Below are positions 33,195 through 45,432 of a DNA stretch of 64,000 nt, one piece after another (the first letter of the stretch is position 1; every line of letters begins with the position of its first letter). Source of the stretch: Mytilinidion resinicola (lineage: Eukaryota; Ascomycota; Dothideomycetes; Mytilinidiales; Mytilinidiaceae). The notes under the pieces are model-generated. The model had not been told where the DNA came from. It searched no databases and was given only the letters and a program-made list of their open reading frames with translations. The DNA lies in the NCBI RefSeq assembly GCF_010093595.1, contig NW_022985454.1, positions 883,142 through 947,141 on the forward strand, given 5' to 3'. A program made the position numbers and the translations under genes.

Positions 33195-34608
33195 ATGCAG
33201 CGCGATACAGCTCTCACATTCGGCGACATACACGGCTCCCTCGAAGTTTTCCAGGCCAGTATCGACGAGATACAACGGGTCGCACTAGTCGAGAATAATC
33301 CGGACCAGGACTTCCGTCTTCGCTTCCTCGTCCCTGTTGAGCCTCGACCCCTACCCCGGAGAGATCAGGTGCATCTGCGCATTGCCGACACATGGGAGCA
33401 TCACAGCACCGGCTTGCCATATGTCGCTATGTCGTATACCTAGGATACTGTTAAGCCGCAAGTTCTCGACGGTTCGATCCTACAATACGTGATCTGGGAT
33501 CCAAAGCCAGGCAGGGATATCAATAAACCCTTCCATGCTACGGATTGCGATGCACGACCACCAAGATGTCGCGTCGAAGTACTCCACCGGGCTTTGCGCT
33601 TCGCAATTTCTAAGATGGATCCAGGCCAAATTTTAATCTAGATCGATCAGGAATGCATCGTTCAGGACGATCCGGACGACATCGAGGCTCATCTGCAGAT
33701 CATGCACAGGGTTTACTCCGAGAGCGCCTTCACAGTAGCAGTGTTATCTCAGACACTCACTTCTCAGAGTCTAATAGACACCCTAGAGGATTTCCTGCTT
33801 ACTACCAAGACGACCCCGATGACCTCCGGGTTAATAAGAGAGCACACAGGATCTTTAGCTTCATCGTCCAAGATAGGTGGTTCACCCGTACTTAGACATT
33901 CCATGAGAAATTCTGCGCAAGCCGTCTCTACTTCTTGATACCTTCGGTCGCCGAGATGACTATCAATCACATCGAGCGCGTCGGTAGAGACATGTGCATT
34001 GACAAAACCTGGCTCCAACGCCAATTAAATGGCCTGCAATTTATCGGAGTCGAGGATGGGCATCATCAAATGGTGCCCGTGATGAGAGAGTACCTAGAAA
34101 TTGGAAAGTTTGCTTCGGAAAATTTTGCATTCCGCTACGATGCTTTTAGTGGAATACTGATGTCGATTTACCCACCGTGGAAAAGGCCACCTATGTACAA
34201 GCTTATGGAGCGCATGGATAATCTAGTGGTTTCCGATAGGATCGCCATTTTTGCCAATGTCAGCAACCTCCGCTTCCGGTTGAATACTTCAGCTTTGAAT
34301 AACGGGAAGTATAGCTACAGCACTTGCATCCTGGTACTGGCTTTGAAAAACGAATCAAGATATCGTCGAGAGCATGTGTCGTTACTAGTCCTATCCGATC
34401 GGAGACAGAAATACCTGAATATGACCATTGAGGAGGTATTATCTTCGGCAAAACTTGTGATGGATATGTTAGTTCCAAAGACGGGAGTATAGCGAAGAGG
34501 TCCGGGAGCTGGTGAAACGGAAGCACTTCGTCTAGACATCACTGCGGAATACGAGGAGGCGAACTTCATTGCTGTCGAATACCGTGCAACGGAAAAGGCG
34601 GTATAATT
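33195..34608 (+). pseudogene. HET-domain protein, RIP-like pseudogene
   Basis: Pieces of a heterokaryon-incompatibility domain are in order: GLPYVAMSYT-stop-DTVKP, QILI-stop-IDQECIVQDD, HLQIMHRVYSESAFTVAVLS, DRWFTRT-stop-TFHEKFCASRLYFLIPS, and the downstream SDRIAIFANVSNLRFRLNT region. Intact HET proteins have Trp at each of the three stop positions (SYTWG, WIDxxCI, RxWTFQE). Here they are TAG at 33441-33443, 33639-33641 and 33893-33895, that is TGG to TAG. A frameshift lies near 33790 (frame 0 to frame 2), and the C-terminal frame stops at 34490-34492 with related frame continuing to about 34608. HET proteins trigger cell death on non-self fusion; this copy cannot encode one. Confidence 0.8.
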
Positions 34609-35387
34609 GGGAAGACCCTCTCGTCACCTAGATTTCATCATCATCAATCTGTATAACCTAAGTTACATCATGTTTGTAAGAAAGCTGAAGTCGCCCGTGT
34701 AAAAACCTACTTGTTGTCTTTGTACTACTTCGGTAGCCAGCCTCGTGCGCCAGTCCTCTTCTCTCGCAGTGCGAAAATTTCCTTTCACAACAACATTTCT
34801 CGTTGTTCGCAGTGTTTCAGCTATCATAATGCACATTCTTCTCTTTGATGCTTACCTCCTAGGCAAGAGCCATCCCACTCAAAGGTTGCGCAATCCTTTC
34901 TTTGTCCCTGATGCAGCGATCGGTAAGTTCTTCGTCCTCCGTGGACTCCACACCACGCATTCAATATGTACGACTGTTGCTTAACGTAGAATACCCCACA
35001 GCAATGGTTCTCATGTCGCTGGTACTAGGATCATAGATCTAGATCACTAGGTATCGAAGTGTAGTTCTGTTTGAACCACAGGTAACAGTTCCGATCTCAC
35101 TCGTCTAAGGTATCCTCATAGCTGCCCCAAATCTCTGTTGGGGCGATAGACTCGCGCCTAGGCGCCGCCACGGCTTCGAAGTGGCTTCTCATCAGTAGTT
35201 CGTGTACAAAGACCTGGGCCACGCTACCTTGGCGCCATAGACATGTGCACAAGGAACGTTCTAAGTGAAATGAACCTACGCGACCCAACTTCTTCTCCTT
35301 TCGATTTTCGCTTTCGTAGTACGCGCCCAGCTTTCCAAATTCAATTTCGACGGGTTCGAAATTAAATTGCATGGCAATCAAGCCAAT
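34609..35387. other. intergenic, nothing supported
   Basis: Only short frames without recognisable content. Confidence 0.4.
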
Positions 35388-36684
35388 ATGGCTCCCTCAC
35401 TTACTCTCTTTGCTATACTACTTCTCAGCATAATCCAACTTCACCCATTCGTTTCTGCTCAGAGTGTCGCCCAGTCTAAATCGCCATCAACAACATCCTC
35501 TGCGCCTGCACACACTTTCACTGTCACGGTTGGCGATGGCGATCACAAGTTTGTGCCTGATGTTACCCAAGCGAACGTTGGAGATGTAGGCCTGCCCCTA
35601 TCCCGATGACTCTTTCGTCAAAGCTGACGAACATTAAAGATCATTGAATTCGACTTCTTCCCTCCCAACCACTCCGTCGTGCGCGCGGAGTATTTGCATC
35701 CATGTATCCCCTACGAGATGACTGGCAAAGGCAAAGTCGGGTTCTTCTCCGGCTTCCACCCCGTCGACGCCATCCTATCAAACGTAAGCCTCGCAAACAA
35801 GCACGAAGGGAACATAAATCCAGCCCACCTCCATCCATAATCTTTCTTCCAACTTCCTTACTAACACCTGAACCCAGCCTCCCAAATGGACCCTCCGCAT
35901 CAACGACTCCAGCCCCATCTTCTTCTACTGCTCCGCCGTCGGCTCCTGCATCGACTACGGCATGGTCGGCGTCATCAACCCCAACGCCACCACCTCGCTC
36001 TCAACCCAGCGCGCCCTTGCCCTAAACGCCTCTTACATGCTGCAACCCGGCGACCCCTTCCCCCCAGAATCCTCCTCCCCCTCCCCCTCCCCCGGCAGCA
36101 CCACCATCGCCTCTCCCACCGGCCCAACCACCCTCCCCACCCACCACGCGCCCCTCACCCGCGCCGCCATCGTCGGCATCGCCCTCGCCGGCGCCGCCGT
36201 GCTCGCCCTCGCGGCCCTGCTGTGCTTCTTCATCGGGCGCTCGCGCACGCTGACGCACGACCTCAGCCGCAGCCAGGCGACGGTCGTGCGGCCGGAGGGC
36301 GAGCTGGGGCTCGGCGGCGGGCCGCTGTACGCAGCGGGGGCGGTGGGGTTTAGCCGGTTCGAGGGGGTCAAGAGGGGGGCGAGTAGCGCGGGGGGGAGTA
36401 GTGTCAGGGAGGTTGGGACGGCGGAGTGGGGGGAGGGCCCGATGGGGCCGTGGCCTGTGGGTGCGGCGGCGCGTGTGAGGTGAGTTGCTGAAGTTTTGTT
36501 GAGTCTAGGGGGCGTTGGTGTGTGGTTGAGGGAGGGATGTTTTGCTGATGTGGGTTGTAGTAATGTGACGAGCCCTGTTTCGCCGAACTCGCCGCCGGCG
36601 TTTTCGCCGCGGGCGGTTATTCCGGAGAGGCCGGTTGAGATGGAGGGGAGTTCGCCGTTGGAGGGGAAGGGGGGGAGGTTCTGA
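35388..36684 (+). CDS. cupredoxin-like extracellular serine-rich membrane protein
   Basis: Exons 35388-35585, 35640-35783, 35878-36479 and 36561-36684 join in phase to 355 residues. A signal peptide (LTLFAILLLSIIQLHPFVSA) is followed by a Ser-rich spacer and a cupredoxin fold (HTFTVTVGDGDHKFVPD, IIEFDFFPPNHSVVRAEY, FFYCSAVGSCIDYGMVGVIN). The ligand region keeps Cys and Met, but the His of classical type-1 copper sites is not at its usual place, so copper binding is doubtful. After a Ser/Pro stalk comes one membrane helix (AAIVGIALAGAAVLALAALL) and a cytosolic Gly/Ser/Pro tail. It is probably a cell-surface protein with unknown function. ATG 35388 is preferred over 35367 because it starts directly at the signal peptide. 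Confidence 0.82.
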
Positions 36685-37750
36685 GAGATGGTAATGGGGG
36701 TGATGGAAGGGTTGGTTTTCAGACGTGTATTAGTGGTATATGCTGTATAGCGGCATACGCTGTGGTCCTTTGAGGAGATGGAAGGAGCCTAAATTCTAGG
36801 CCTGGGTTTCGTAGAGATGTAGGCTTTGCGTTGGTGTGTGTATGCCCAAACTGGTATATATGGCTGTTGAAAGAGATGACATCCCATTTTTCGCACGTCC
36901 CGTTTTGATGAGTGCAATTTATTGCTCTTTGTAAGGAGAATGAGAAGACGTTACGTAATGATCCATATTCCAGTGATGTTGGAGTGTCAAGGGTGCGCGA
37001 AATATGCAATACCCGGTATACTGAAGCCGCAATCGTGGCTCGCGATGTAAGCGACGCAGGTGATGAATGCTGGTAAGTATTTGAGGGTGGCGAGTGACGT
37101 GTCACTCTGTGGTTCCTAGAACTTGGCGGGGTTATTGGGGTAATTAGCCCTATGATAGCAATGATAAGGTATTTTAAACGGTAAATAGCTCCCGAGATAT
37201 CGGAGTAACGGAGCTGTATCATTGAAGCACTGTAATAAATAGCTTCGACATTCCAAAACAGAAGCCCTAAGATATCCGACCAAATGTGCAAATTCCCAAT
37301 TCATAATGCTAAACACCCGATGCCAAATTATCCTTAGTAAGGCTAGCCAATGCCGTATTCCCAAACCTGGTATCAATTCCCATTCCTGTTCTATGCCCAT
37401 GCATCCCATTGACCGACCGTGAACTCCTTGTAAAAGGAAGTGCCCGTAGCCCTACCCATGATGCCCCTACCAATATCCAGAATTCCGAGCGAAGTGAAGA
37501 AGGAGAAGAAGAAGAGAGTGAAAAGGCTATGTAAGATCCATATAAAAGAGGGATTGAAGAAGGTTGAAAGCACTACATGAAATGAAAAGAGCATTCAAAA
37601 GACTGGACGCGTTTCATGTGTTCATGAAAGACCATGGTGACACAAGAGAGTCCGAGAACGTTACATAGACAAAACACCGAGCTTTAGAAGAGAACAACGA
37701 ACGAATGAAAGGAAAGTAAGAGTAATTGTCAAGTATAACAGTCAGCAGGA
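36685..37750. other. convergent intergenic region
   Basis: Lies between two converging genes (+ and -). No gene supported. Confidence 0.4.
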
Positions 37751-39557
37751 TCAAGATTGCATGTTTACATTGCGGCCAAGATCAACACGACTACCACCCG
37801 CCGAACGTGAGCTGACAGAACTTGTGTTCGGTGAATGAGCCCCCAAGGGAAGATCAGGGTGATTGTAGGTGATGCCTTGGTGGAATTGTTGCGACTTCTT
37901 AGACGACAGATTGCTTTTTACTCGTTTGACGGACTTCTTGAAATTGAAACGTTGAACGGGGGTCGACCGCGAAGGCCCAACAGAGTCGGTGTATTGATGA
38001 TATGTTTCGACAACCGGATGGGAAGGTTGCCCCGGATTGACGATTTGTAGTTCACTGTTCGGTAATTCTTGAGATTGGCTGCCACAAGCAGGCAGACCCA
38101 CGTTTTCGATAGGTTCAGTAGCCGGCCATAGATCCAGACCAGGTTCGTCGAGTACATCAAGCATGGTGACGCTGGCGCGACGTTGGGAATCAATATCACT
38201 CAGAGTGGAGTATGCAGTCTGTTCGTGGTCGAAAGTGTCGTCCGGCAGATAGAAAGTTGCAGGTAGCTCATGGTTCTCGCCTAGGAGTGCTTCCATATCT
38301 TCGTGAGGGTGTTTATCCGGCACAAGCTTGTCTGAGCCTTGAGGGCCAATAGGGATATACTGCGCATGAGGCTGTTGAACATCTGATGGCTTCTGGTCTG
38401 GGGTGACTTGAGCTCTGGGCGTAGTGAAACTATCCGGGACTGGGGATTGGCCTAGTCCGAGCTCAACAGCATTGATGAAGAAATTTAAGAGAGGGACATC
38501 AGCGAAGTCATTACACTCGAGCTTTTGTCGGAGTACTCTTGAGGTTTTTGGATTCCAACGTAGCTTGGTGCGATCTATGTTCCAGGCATAGCAGATGCTG
38601 ATAAGAAATCTCTTCCACTCGTCATGTATACAATTCTGTCTCAGAAGATTTCGTATCCTTGTTGAATAATCCCAGTCGGCGCCAGCAAAGAAGAGCGGAC
38701 ATTTTGCAACGTGATTGCAACGATCATCCCAGTCGTATGATACATATTTACAGCCCTTGAAGCCGCAACCAAATGCGACCCTGTCTGGTAGTTTGACTAT
38801 GGCGTCGTCGGTAGAATCTGGAATATGCCGGTGTTCTCGCTGCTGATGCTTCAAGAAGTCGCTGGCACGTTCAAATATCCGGAAGCATCCATGAACGTTG
38901 CATCGCCATTCATGTCCTGTTTCGTGAAAGTTTGTCTCATGTTTCTTCCAGTCCGATTTCGTTTTGAAAGTCACTGATTTTTGGACATTTTGCTCAGCGC
39001 AAAAGGTGCAAAATAACTGTCTTTTCGGTTGCTCGATCATCTCCTTAGGCTGCGAGATGTTGACAGTAGGGCAATCGAGTGGCGATTGAATCTGGTTCAG
39101 AGGGCTGCTTCCTGGGAGTGCGGAGGTTACACCATAAGCTTGGTAAGCTCCTGGTTGGGTTATGGGCTCGTAAAGAGTTGGGTCCGGACCGAGAGGAGAA
39201 GGATGTTGGAGGTGTGGTGCATGTAGGTACTGTGAAGCGAACGATATGGCGCTGTTGTTCGTGTCGCAGCTCCGGCGAAGTGGTGGGACGCTTGAAGCGC
39301 TAGATGCAGCATAACGCCCTGATTGAGAGGAATTCGATGTGAGCGATACAGTCGAGATCGGTGAGTCTGGTCTTGAGGAGTGAACAGAGCTGCGTCCTGG
39401 TGCAAGGTCCTTAGCCATGAACAAGCATTTCGCGGGTGGGAGACTACGAACGAGATTGGTCAATGTTGAGGATAAGGCGACCTAGTTCGCCAACACCATA
39501 CCTGTCGAGCAGTGCCTCGACAATCTCTCGATCTGAAAGACGACTGAGATCGGCCAT
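37751..39557 (-). CDS. C2H2 zinc-finger protein, 582 aa
   Basis: Exons 39502-39557 (MADLSRLSDREIVEALL) and 37751-39443 join across a 58 bp intron in phase. After a Ser/Pro-rich region come CTFC...KKHETNFH (residues 165-192), RCNVHGC...DFLKHQQREH (about 200-224) and a Cys-rich CGFKGCKYVSYDWDDRCNHVAKC (about 245-267). The rest is Ser/Thr/Gln-rich and disordered. This arrangement is common in fungal nuclear proteins annotated as C2H2 transcription factors. It is a different type from the A-D family: there is no coiled-coil exon and the finger spacing differs. Targets are unknown. Confidence 0.85.
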
Positions 39558-40840
39558 CAACGTGGTCAATTGCCACGACAGGCAAAGGAGTGGTCGGTCT
39601 GATATGTTGTGCCCGTGGGCAGCTCAGCCGAATCCGATTGCGAAGCGGATGCACGGAGAGAAATGAATGTATTGAGATAAGAATAAGCGGCGACAATAAG
39701 GACAGTGACGAGGACTCGAAGAGGACTCGCGGGACTGAGACGGCGGAAAAGAAGAAAAGTAGAGGGAGAGGAAATCTTTGGTATTCATACAAATCTGGGG
39801 TTCCTGAGCCATGACGCCACCGACCGCAATTTTGCGCCCGGTGATAACGGCAGCTGGGCAGGAACAAGGCTAAAGGCTGCGGACCGTCCCAGGCACAGTG
39901 GCGTTACTTGCGATCGCTTCGCGGGTGTCCGATCCGTCTTGGCTCTTCGAAGTATTTCCGGCGCATTACAGACTTGCGGCACAATTGCTAACTCGTCATC
40001 GGCGCTTTGGCTTTGCAACACCATCATGAAGTTGCTGGAAGTGTTTTGAGGGCGGTGGTGTTCCTGAGCTGTTGCCTGCCTGGCCAAGATTACGCATGCT
40101 GCAGAAGGCAGATCATGCCATGCACGGACATCGGCCGCAACAATGCGAACCGTGAACACTCCCCGTGACCTCGAGGCCCTACGCGGCCAGGTGTCCCTGC
40201 GGCCGACACTACGGGGTTCCAGCTGGAGTTGAATCGAAGCTCTTTCTTCCCAAGCGCGCTCCCCCGCCATACGGAACCAGTGAGAGACTGGTGTTGAAGA
40301 CCCAACCCCTTGTATGTATGGAGGTCTAGTATCGGCGCACATGCAGCAGCGGCTTTCGCACTACTGTTCTCGCATTCATAGTCTCCTAGTAGTTGAGCGT
40401 AAAGCTCCATGGTGTATGCCTGCAGAGATTCCACCTCCACATTGAAATCGGGTTGCATATACCCTGTCCAGGGGTGAGTGGTGTTGTACGCTTCTGGGGA
40501 TCTTATTGGCTGCCTCGGCTTCCGAGTTCTGTCAACTGAAACCTACGCCTAACCCCTAGCCAAGGCACACTTGTAAATAAAAGAATCGACAGACGTAATT
40601 GATCCGAAACTCAAAAATACCGAGACAGCGGACACGAGACATCGCCTTTCCGACCTCTACTCCAGCCCATAGGGCTACTTGGATTATTTCCGCAGTCCGC
40701 GGGTTATTGCGCCATGATATTCGTTGGAGCTGCGAAACTGCCAAGTTCTCTTGGCCATCGTGGTTATGGTAGTCACCGAGATTGTACCGCGCCATAGCCC
40801 GCCCTTACGAAGTCCTGTAGCAACAACTCTGACCTCTCCA
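39558..40840. other. intergenic, nothing supported
   Basis: Several short frames on both strands without recognisable content. Confidence 0.4.
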
Positions 40841-42192
40841 CTACGCCAACTCATTCCTATGCCCCCCGCTCTGCTGTCCATACTGCGCCGGCATCTCATA
40901 CGCATACGTCGGCGGCACCGCCGGATACGCCTGCTGCGGACTCACAGCCTGTCCTCCCATCTCCGCTACTGGCGGATAGCCCTTTTCAGTTGGGTACCCA
41001 GACACTGGTGCTGGGGCTGGGTACGCATTTTGATGTATGCTGTCTCCCCCAAGCTCCGTAGTGTTGACGTACGGCTCAACATACTGACTCTTCTCCCGCG
41101 GCACCATTTCAATTCCCTGCCCACCCATGCGCCCATTGTTTGCAAGAGCCTGTGGTGCTGGCCCCGTGGGCTTCGTGCTAGGCCGTGAAGTGTCTGAGAT
41201 GGCTTGGAAGTTCTTCGCCGACTTGCGCCGTTTGTGGAGGAAGAGTAGGATCAGAGCCAGGCTGGCGATGACGGCTATGGACACGCTGACGCTGACGGCG
41301 ATGGCGGTGGTGTGAGTGGTGGACTTTTGCGTTCCAATTGGAATCGCGGTGCCTGAGGCGCTTGAGGTGGCGGAGGAGGTTGTAGAGCGCGAAGCTGATC
41401 CTGACTGCTGGGCTGTTGAGGTGACCACGGCCTGAGTTTGGACAATGATCGAGCCACCTGCGGCGGTAACGGTGACGACCCTGGGTATAGCTGAACTGGT
41501 GCTAGCAGGTGAGGTTGGCTGGGTAGCAGCTGAAGTTGCGGACGAGGCGGGAGCTGCTGCGCTCGACTTTGCGGCTGCGCTCGAGGCGGGCTGGGCAGTG
41601 CTCGCGGCTGGTGTTGCGCTCGCTTGCTCGCTGGTAGCTGCTGGAGGCCCAACCATAGTAGAAGCGCTCCATATGTTGGACGAAGAAGCTGAGGTGGGCA
41701 TGTATACCCAGTAGTCGCCGTTGCCCGCTGACGCAGAGACGAAGGCGAAATGGCACACAGGCGCGTTGCCATTCTTAAGGCTGGCAGTTTCTATGAGATG
41801 CCAGAACATTGGAGACCCGTTGGAGTTTCGAGTCGCAATTTGGAAGGCTGTGTGGGAGTAAGTGGTTGGTCTGAGGCGCGCGCGATGAGAAGTTGCTCGT
41901 ACTAACCTCCGTTGCCGTCATTCCAGTCACAATAGAGATTGATCTGGCACATCTGGTCTTCCGGAGTATACTCTATTATGATCACATCTTCAGGGTATAC
42001 AGGGCCAAACCCGGCGGCGACGTCGCTTGTTTCGTCCGTGGTGCCGGGCGGAAAGCTCCATTGGAGGTTGTTTGCGTCGTCCCTTTTCTTGAGATTCATT
42101 GACTCGGCGATTGTGAGGTTATTAGGTCCGGGAGACGATCTGATTCCAATGGCCTTGTTGTGTTTGAACTGTTTCATCATTGCTCCAAACAT
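40841..42192 (-). CDS. Ser/Ala-rich single-pass membrane protein
   Basis: Exons 41907-42192 and 40841-41847 join in phase to 430 residues. The N-terminal part (LQWSFPPG, VIIIEYTPED, CQINLYCDWNDG, MFWHLIETAS, CHFAFVSAS) looks like a small extracellular beta domain found before Ser/Thr stalks in many fungal Mid2-like surface proteins. A long Ser/Ala/Thr stalk, one membrane helix (AIAVSVSVSIAVIASLALILLFL), a basic stop-transfer KRRK and a Pro/Tyr-rich cytosolic tail follow. No signal peptide is seen at ATG 42192, so an upstream coding exon may have been missed or the protein is a signal-anchor type. A wall-sensor role is inferred only from architecture. Confidence 0.75.
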
Positions 42193-43538
42193 CTTGAGTT
42201 ATAAAATGAGTGTGAACAACTTCTGTAAAGTAGTAGCGCTACGTTGGTAGAGAACAATGATAACGACGGTAGTAAGATGGGCTGAAACGATAGTGAGGTT
42301 GGACAGAAAACTTGCGTTCTTCAGCAATGCTCCGGCGGGAATATTATGAATATGTATGAAGTTCAACGACCAACCCCCTTACTAGCGTACAAAGACTATG
42401 GGGCCAAGTTGAAGTAGCAACACCTAAAAACGGGCAGCCGCTCATACAATCCTCGTGTTACGATATCTTCATCCTTGCATTTGGAACCCGGTGGCTTCGG
42501 ATCGCACAGCCGAGGGGCTGCTTCTACGATTTTCTTTGGCCCAGCCTTCAACTAGAGGCCTTTCGGACGAGGCTTGGTGGTGATTCACACAGGGTACATC
42601 AGGGGTTGAGAGGCAGGCCTATCAAAGCCATCAAGTGTAGATAGACTTGCCAGGGTACCCATGAAAGAAAGTTGGGGTGTCTTCACCGGAAAAAAGACCG
42701 GTGACATTCTTCAAGGAGAACTGGTGCCGCGTTTAGGAAGGTGATGAGGAGAACCCCAGCTTCCTGAGCAGGTTGAGGCCCATCGAGGCAGAACACTTCT
42801 CAAACAGACTTTTATATAACAACAAGTAAAGAATTCCAACTACTAGAAGGAAGAGTTGTCAAAAGTACTTTGTACGTCTTAGAAGTCTGCTGGATGGGTG
42901 GGGGAATACCAGCAAGGTTTCTCAGATTTTTTTTCTCTCTCAATTTCCACCAGGGCCCGCTGCTAGGTGCGTTACAAGGATCCCCTTCGAGCCTGAGCTA
43001 GATCTGTCCAAGTTTATTTCAGCCTTGCGACCCTTGCATCGTCTCCTCGGAGCGTGAGAGCCGATTGATCCAGACAGCATGTTACAGAACAGAAAAGCGA
43101 AGACAGATTTTTTGGAAAGGAACTTACATGTTTACTAGCTCCTCAGCGCGGGCACGTAATTTGGCCGGGGCATCTAAATGTCGAAAAAACCCATGGCTAA
43201 CTAGGCCTCGCTAATAAGCGCATTGCACGGTCTGATCACACGGACTGATACATATACCAGCATCAGATTTCTTGGCTGCAACAAATTTGGTTCAAGATCT
43301 TGGTCATTCGCCATCCAACCCCAGCGATCATGCCGAAACTCAAAAATGTGCTCCAGATAGCGCCTCGCTCTACCTGCTTCGGAGTGAAATATCTATAATC
43401 TATTAGTCTTGTCTACGGCGGTTTCTTGAAGACCTACAAATTGAAGATTTCAACCAGTATCCCGAAAGCGCTACAATATCCCAGGAAACCACCTAGTAAA
43501 GACATTCTAAAGATGGCGAGCGCCCCCGACCAGTTCAG
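42193..43538. other. intergenic, nothing supported
   Basis: About 1.3 kb without a supported gene or repeat. Confidence 0.4.
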
Positions 43539-44824
43539 TCAAACTAGACTTATCTCCTCCATCTTGAATTTGCCTTCCTTCCACCACTGAACAACTTCGC
43601 CACGCATAATGCCGTGAACATAGCATTCGCCGACAACCTGATAATGCGACGGTGTTTCGGTAGGCCTGAGAATGAAAGGAACTCGAGCGCCGATGAGCAC
43701 GCAGCACATGTCGCCCTGCTGGACAATCATGGGCGCAAGACCGTAGTAGCCGTTCGACGTGATGAAGAACTTCCGGCTGCCACACGCTATAGATGCATCA
43801 AGGATAAAATCCTCGGCATGCCTACTTCTCTTCAGCCTTTTGAGACTACGATCCTCGGTGTCGGCATTATTACGGGTAGCACTGAAGTACTCCTGCTGAT
43901 AGGCAGTAAACTCTCTTTCATGTCGCTCGATATTATCTTCAACAGGCTCATCGCCCCACAAGCCTGCAACAAACGTGAAACTAGCTGCACTTTCCCGGTC
44001 CGGGTACGGACACGGATCCTCGCCTTGAGTATCAAAATAATGCAAGGCAGACTCAAGTACATTGAAGCCGGTGCTGTCTCTTGACTTTGATGATTTTTGA
44101 ACTTCCCTGAACATGGTTTTATGGAAGGATTTGATAGCGCCAAAGATGATACCATTAACTCGCAGTGATGTTTTTTGAGACGACGGCTAGCACTCATCCA
44201 AGCAAGCAAAAGAATTGAACAGCTCCTCAGTTTCAGATCGGCGGTCTGCATGATAGTATCGGCATGATAGTATCCCTAAGTGTCCAACAGGTATTGGACA
44301 GTCCCATCGTGGAACCCAAGAAGGAGTGCCTGGTTAATGCATATAGCATCTGCCCACAGAGTTCTGACGTCTTTTCTATCTCGAAATCTTCGTAAAGCGT
44401 CCCGTAGGTTGACAGTGATGTGCATGGGCCGGCCCTCGCATTGGATCGCAGCGGTGTCCTTAGGGTCCCCCCAAACGTAGGATATTGCTTCGTAGGAAAG
44501 GCCTCGTCGCAACCGTGTCACATGTAGCTCACACGAGATAGGATCGTCGAAACCTCCAGGGTGAAGCCTTAGGACTCGGAGCCACTTTCCTGCGGGGAGT
44601 GCTGTGTACGAGTAGGATGATGTAGGTTCTCTGGACGCATCAACGGGCGGAGTATCGGAGGTGGAAAGTCCAGGTGCACATCCGCTCGTCGCCGAATGTA
44701 CAATACAATCTGATCTGCCGTGTATGGTGTGTTGGAGCGAAGGCTTTGCCCGCAAGTTTCGCTCTTGAGTATCCTGAGAATCGACTAGACGACGTTTCCG
44801 TAGTATGCGCTGTGCTTGTTCCAT
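43539..44824 (-). pseudogene. HET-domain protein with internal deletion
   Basis: The N-terminal part (44277-44824) has RVLRLHPG, YEAISYVWGDPKD and LWADAICINQ, the opening motifs of a HET domain. Instead of continuing, the frame reads ALLLGFHDGTVQYLLDT and stops. The C-terminal part (43539 to about 44150) has the typical HET-protein ending: FFITSNGYYGLAP, QQGDMCCVLIGARVPFILRP, YQVVGECYVHGIM and GEVVQWW. The intervening ~200-280 residues of the usual protein are missing, and a short tandem repeat (ATGATAGTATC twice, about 44250-44275) sits at the join. No intron reconnects the parts. It is a deletion pseudogene or at best two truncated frames. Confidence 0.72.
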
Positions 44825-45432
44825 ACTGATATCGGAGGTCGCAGTGTGATATCCGGATTTGGGGGAGGAATGACCGTAGATTGGGATAGAGATGGAAAGC
44901 TGTTCACTTTTGAGAGATGAAAAGGTTGCTAAAAATGCTGTGCAGGCTGTAGGCTCGTCGCGAGCTCAGCCCCAACGCAGAATACGCCAGCAAAGCACTG
45001 CGGCACAGTGCTATGCATGGCTGCCTTGTCTTGCCCACTCTCCAACTCCACTCGATATGCCAAGTTTTCAGGCCTTTTTACAGGGCGTATTTGCAACGCG
45101 TGTATGTACTTCCACACGAGGTTCGCGAGCTTCATTCGATCTGATGTTGGCCACGCAACCATTCAATATAGTGCCATCGCCGCGGGAAACAGTGAAGTTT
45201 CCGTAAGACCACGGCAGTAATACCTCATTTCACCTGCTTTCATAGAAACATAAGGTATAGAAAGAAAGTGAAGTCCAAGGTCGGTTTAAGCTTGAGACAC
45301 CGCTCCGGTACCGAATCGCGCTACCCGTCCTCCGGCCCAGATCTGACTCGCGCCACGCGCTACCCCTGCAGCCTGTTTCCAAAACATCAACACCACGCGC
45401 GTCCATCATGAAGTCATGAAACTACGACCCCA
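44825..45432. other. divergent intergenic region
   Basis: Separates the minus-strand HET remnant from the plus-strand gene at 45433. No gene seen. Confidence 0.4.

Noticed and set aside
34745..34984. 79-codon plus-strand frame between the HET relic and the cupredoxin gene
   Set aside because: Short, without motif or good start context.
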